Shown here: one piece after another, positions 28,853 to 29,027 of the stretch
Position numbering within the stretch: position 1 is the stretch's first letter
How the letters are laid out: each line of letters opens with the position of its first letter
Assembly (NCBI GenBank): GCA_937902805.1
Contig: CALEMB010000135.1
Location: 1-29,027 of the forward strand
DNA: 29,027 bases
Source: an uncultured Bacteroidales bacterium
GTDB taxonomy: Bacteria > Bacteroidota > Bacteroidia > Bacteroidales > F082
Direction: 5' to 3'
The notes under the pieces: generated by a model
What the model was told of the DNA's origin: nothing
The model's database searches: none
What the model saw: the letters and a program-made list of their open reading frames with translations, nothing else
Translations under genes and position numbers: made by a program

Positions 28853-29027
28853 AAAGGCGTTTTTACATAGCGTTTTTGTTTATGGTCATTTTGACTGCCT
28901 GCAATAGCAACAAACAGGTCCCTGAGCCTGAGGTTGCTGAGCCCAGTCGAAGCATCGAAGGGCCGTCCCCTCCCCTGTCGTCCGTCGACAGCCTGATGTG
29001 GGTGCAGCCCGACAGTGCATTGGCGTG
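28849..29027 (+). CDS. Lipoprotein, N-terminal part only (runs off the window)
   Basis: I translated 59 residues from ATG at 28849. They are a lipoprotein signal ending LTAC (C18) and a linker, then SSVDSLMWVQPDSALA, a start typical of Bacteroidetes TPR-type lipoproteins (recalled from experience, not tested). The linker KQVPEPEVAEPSRSIEGPSP contains the in-frame copy of a dispersed repeat. It overlaps the GNAT gene by four bases. The rest of the gene lies beyond the right edge. Confidence 0.75.
   Translation, partial: MKRRFYIAFLFMVILTACNSNKQVPEPEVAEPSRSIEGPSPPLSSVDSLMWVQPDSALA
28921..28963. repeat. Dispersed PEPVEG-type repeat inside the lipoprotein gene
   Basis: CCTGAGCCTGAGGTTGCTGA continues as GCCCAGTCGAAGCATCGAAGGG, a split variant of the CCTGAGCCTGTCGAAGGG element at 17298-17318. 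It is read as PEPEVAEPSRSIEG directly after the lipid-anchor cysteine region. Confidence 0.65.

Overview
The window reads as a chromosomal segment of a member of the Bacteroidetes, most likely an anaerobic Bacteroidales. The basis is the repeated use of the Bacteroidetes promoter box TAnnTTTG with few Shine-Dalgarno sites, a short 288-residue primary sigma factor, a cambialistic-type superoxide dismutase, a type IX secretion (T9SS) C-terminal sorting domain, and an Hnd/Hyd-type [FeFe]-hydrogenase locus. I cannot assign a genus from the sequence alone.

Positions 1-9064 form a hydrogen-metabolism locus. Two minus-strand genes (an hndC/nuoF-like flavoprotein running off the left edge and an hndB-like ferredoxin) belong to an electron-bifurcating hydrogenase operon. 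Facing them on the plus strand is a putative redox or hydrogen-sensing module: DRTGG protein, PHP phosphoesterase, histidine-kinase-like ATPase, a second DRTGG protein, a second (anti-sigma-like) ATPase, and a regulatory-type [FeFe]-hydrogenase homologue that keeps the H-cluster ligands but lacks the proton-transfer cysteine. This module is split in two by a minus-strand block (3972-6460) with a RhuM-family protein, a DNA-deoxyinosine-glycosylase-like protein, a small membrane protein and a structured ~205-nt RNA gene that resembles a 6S-type RNA. Repeats fill the gaps between module genes: GAC/GTC heptad palindromes, REP-like palindromes, and a sixfold GACAACT array abutting a start codon.

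Positions 9131-16057 (minus strand) hold rpsA with a hairpin leader and, upstream, a membrane operon: SPFH protein, three multi-spanning membrane proteins (two with related PH-like C-terminal domains), a 58-residue Arc-type ribbon-helix-helix protein, a 62-residue membrane peptide and a secreted alpha/beta hydrolase.

Positions 16163-22088 hold an M48 lipoprotein protease, a natural MurL-MurD fusion (L-Glu ligation and glutamate epimerisation in one 900-residue chain), a YqgE/AlgH protein, a metallophosphoesterase lipoprotein and an outer-membrane beta-barrel protein. Positions 22148-28852 hold a T9SS surface protein with six InlB-type repeats, sodB, rpoD, an HtrA-family lipoprotein protease and a GNAT acetyltransferase. 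A lipoprotein gene runs off the right edge.

The most notable items are the MurL-MurD fusion, the interrupted regulatory-hydrogenase module, the structured RNA, the SPFH/Arc operon, and the intergenic repeat families, one of which (PEPVEG type) has entered coding sequence in frame twice.
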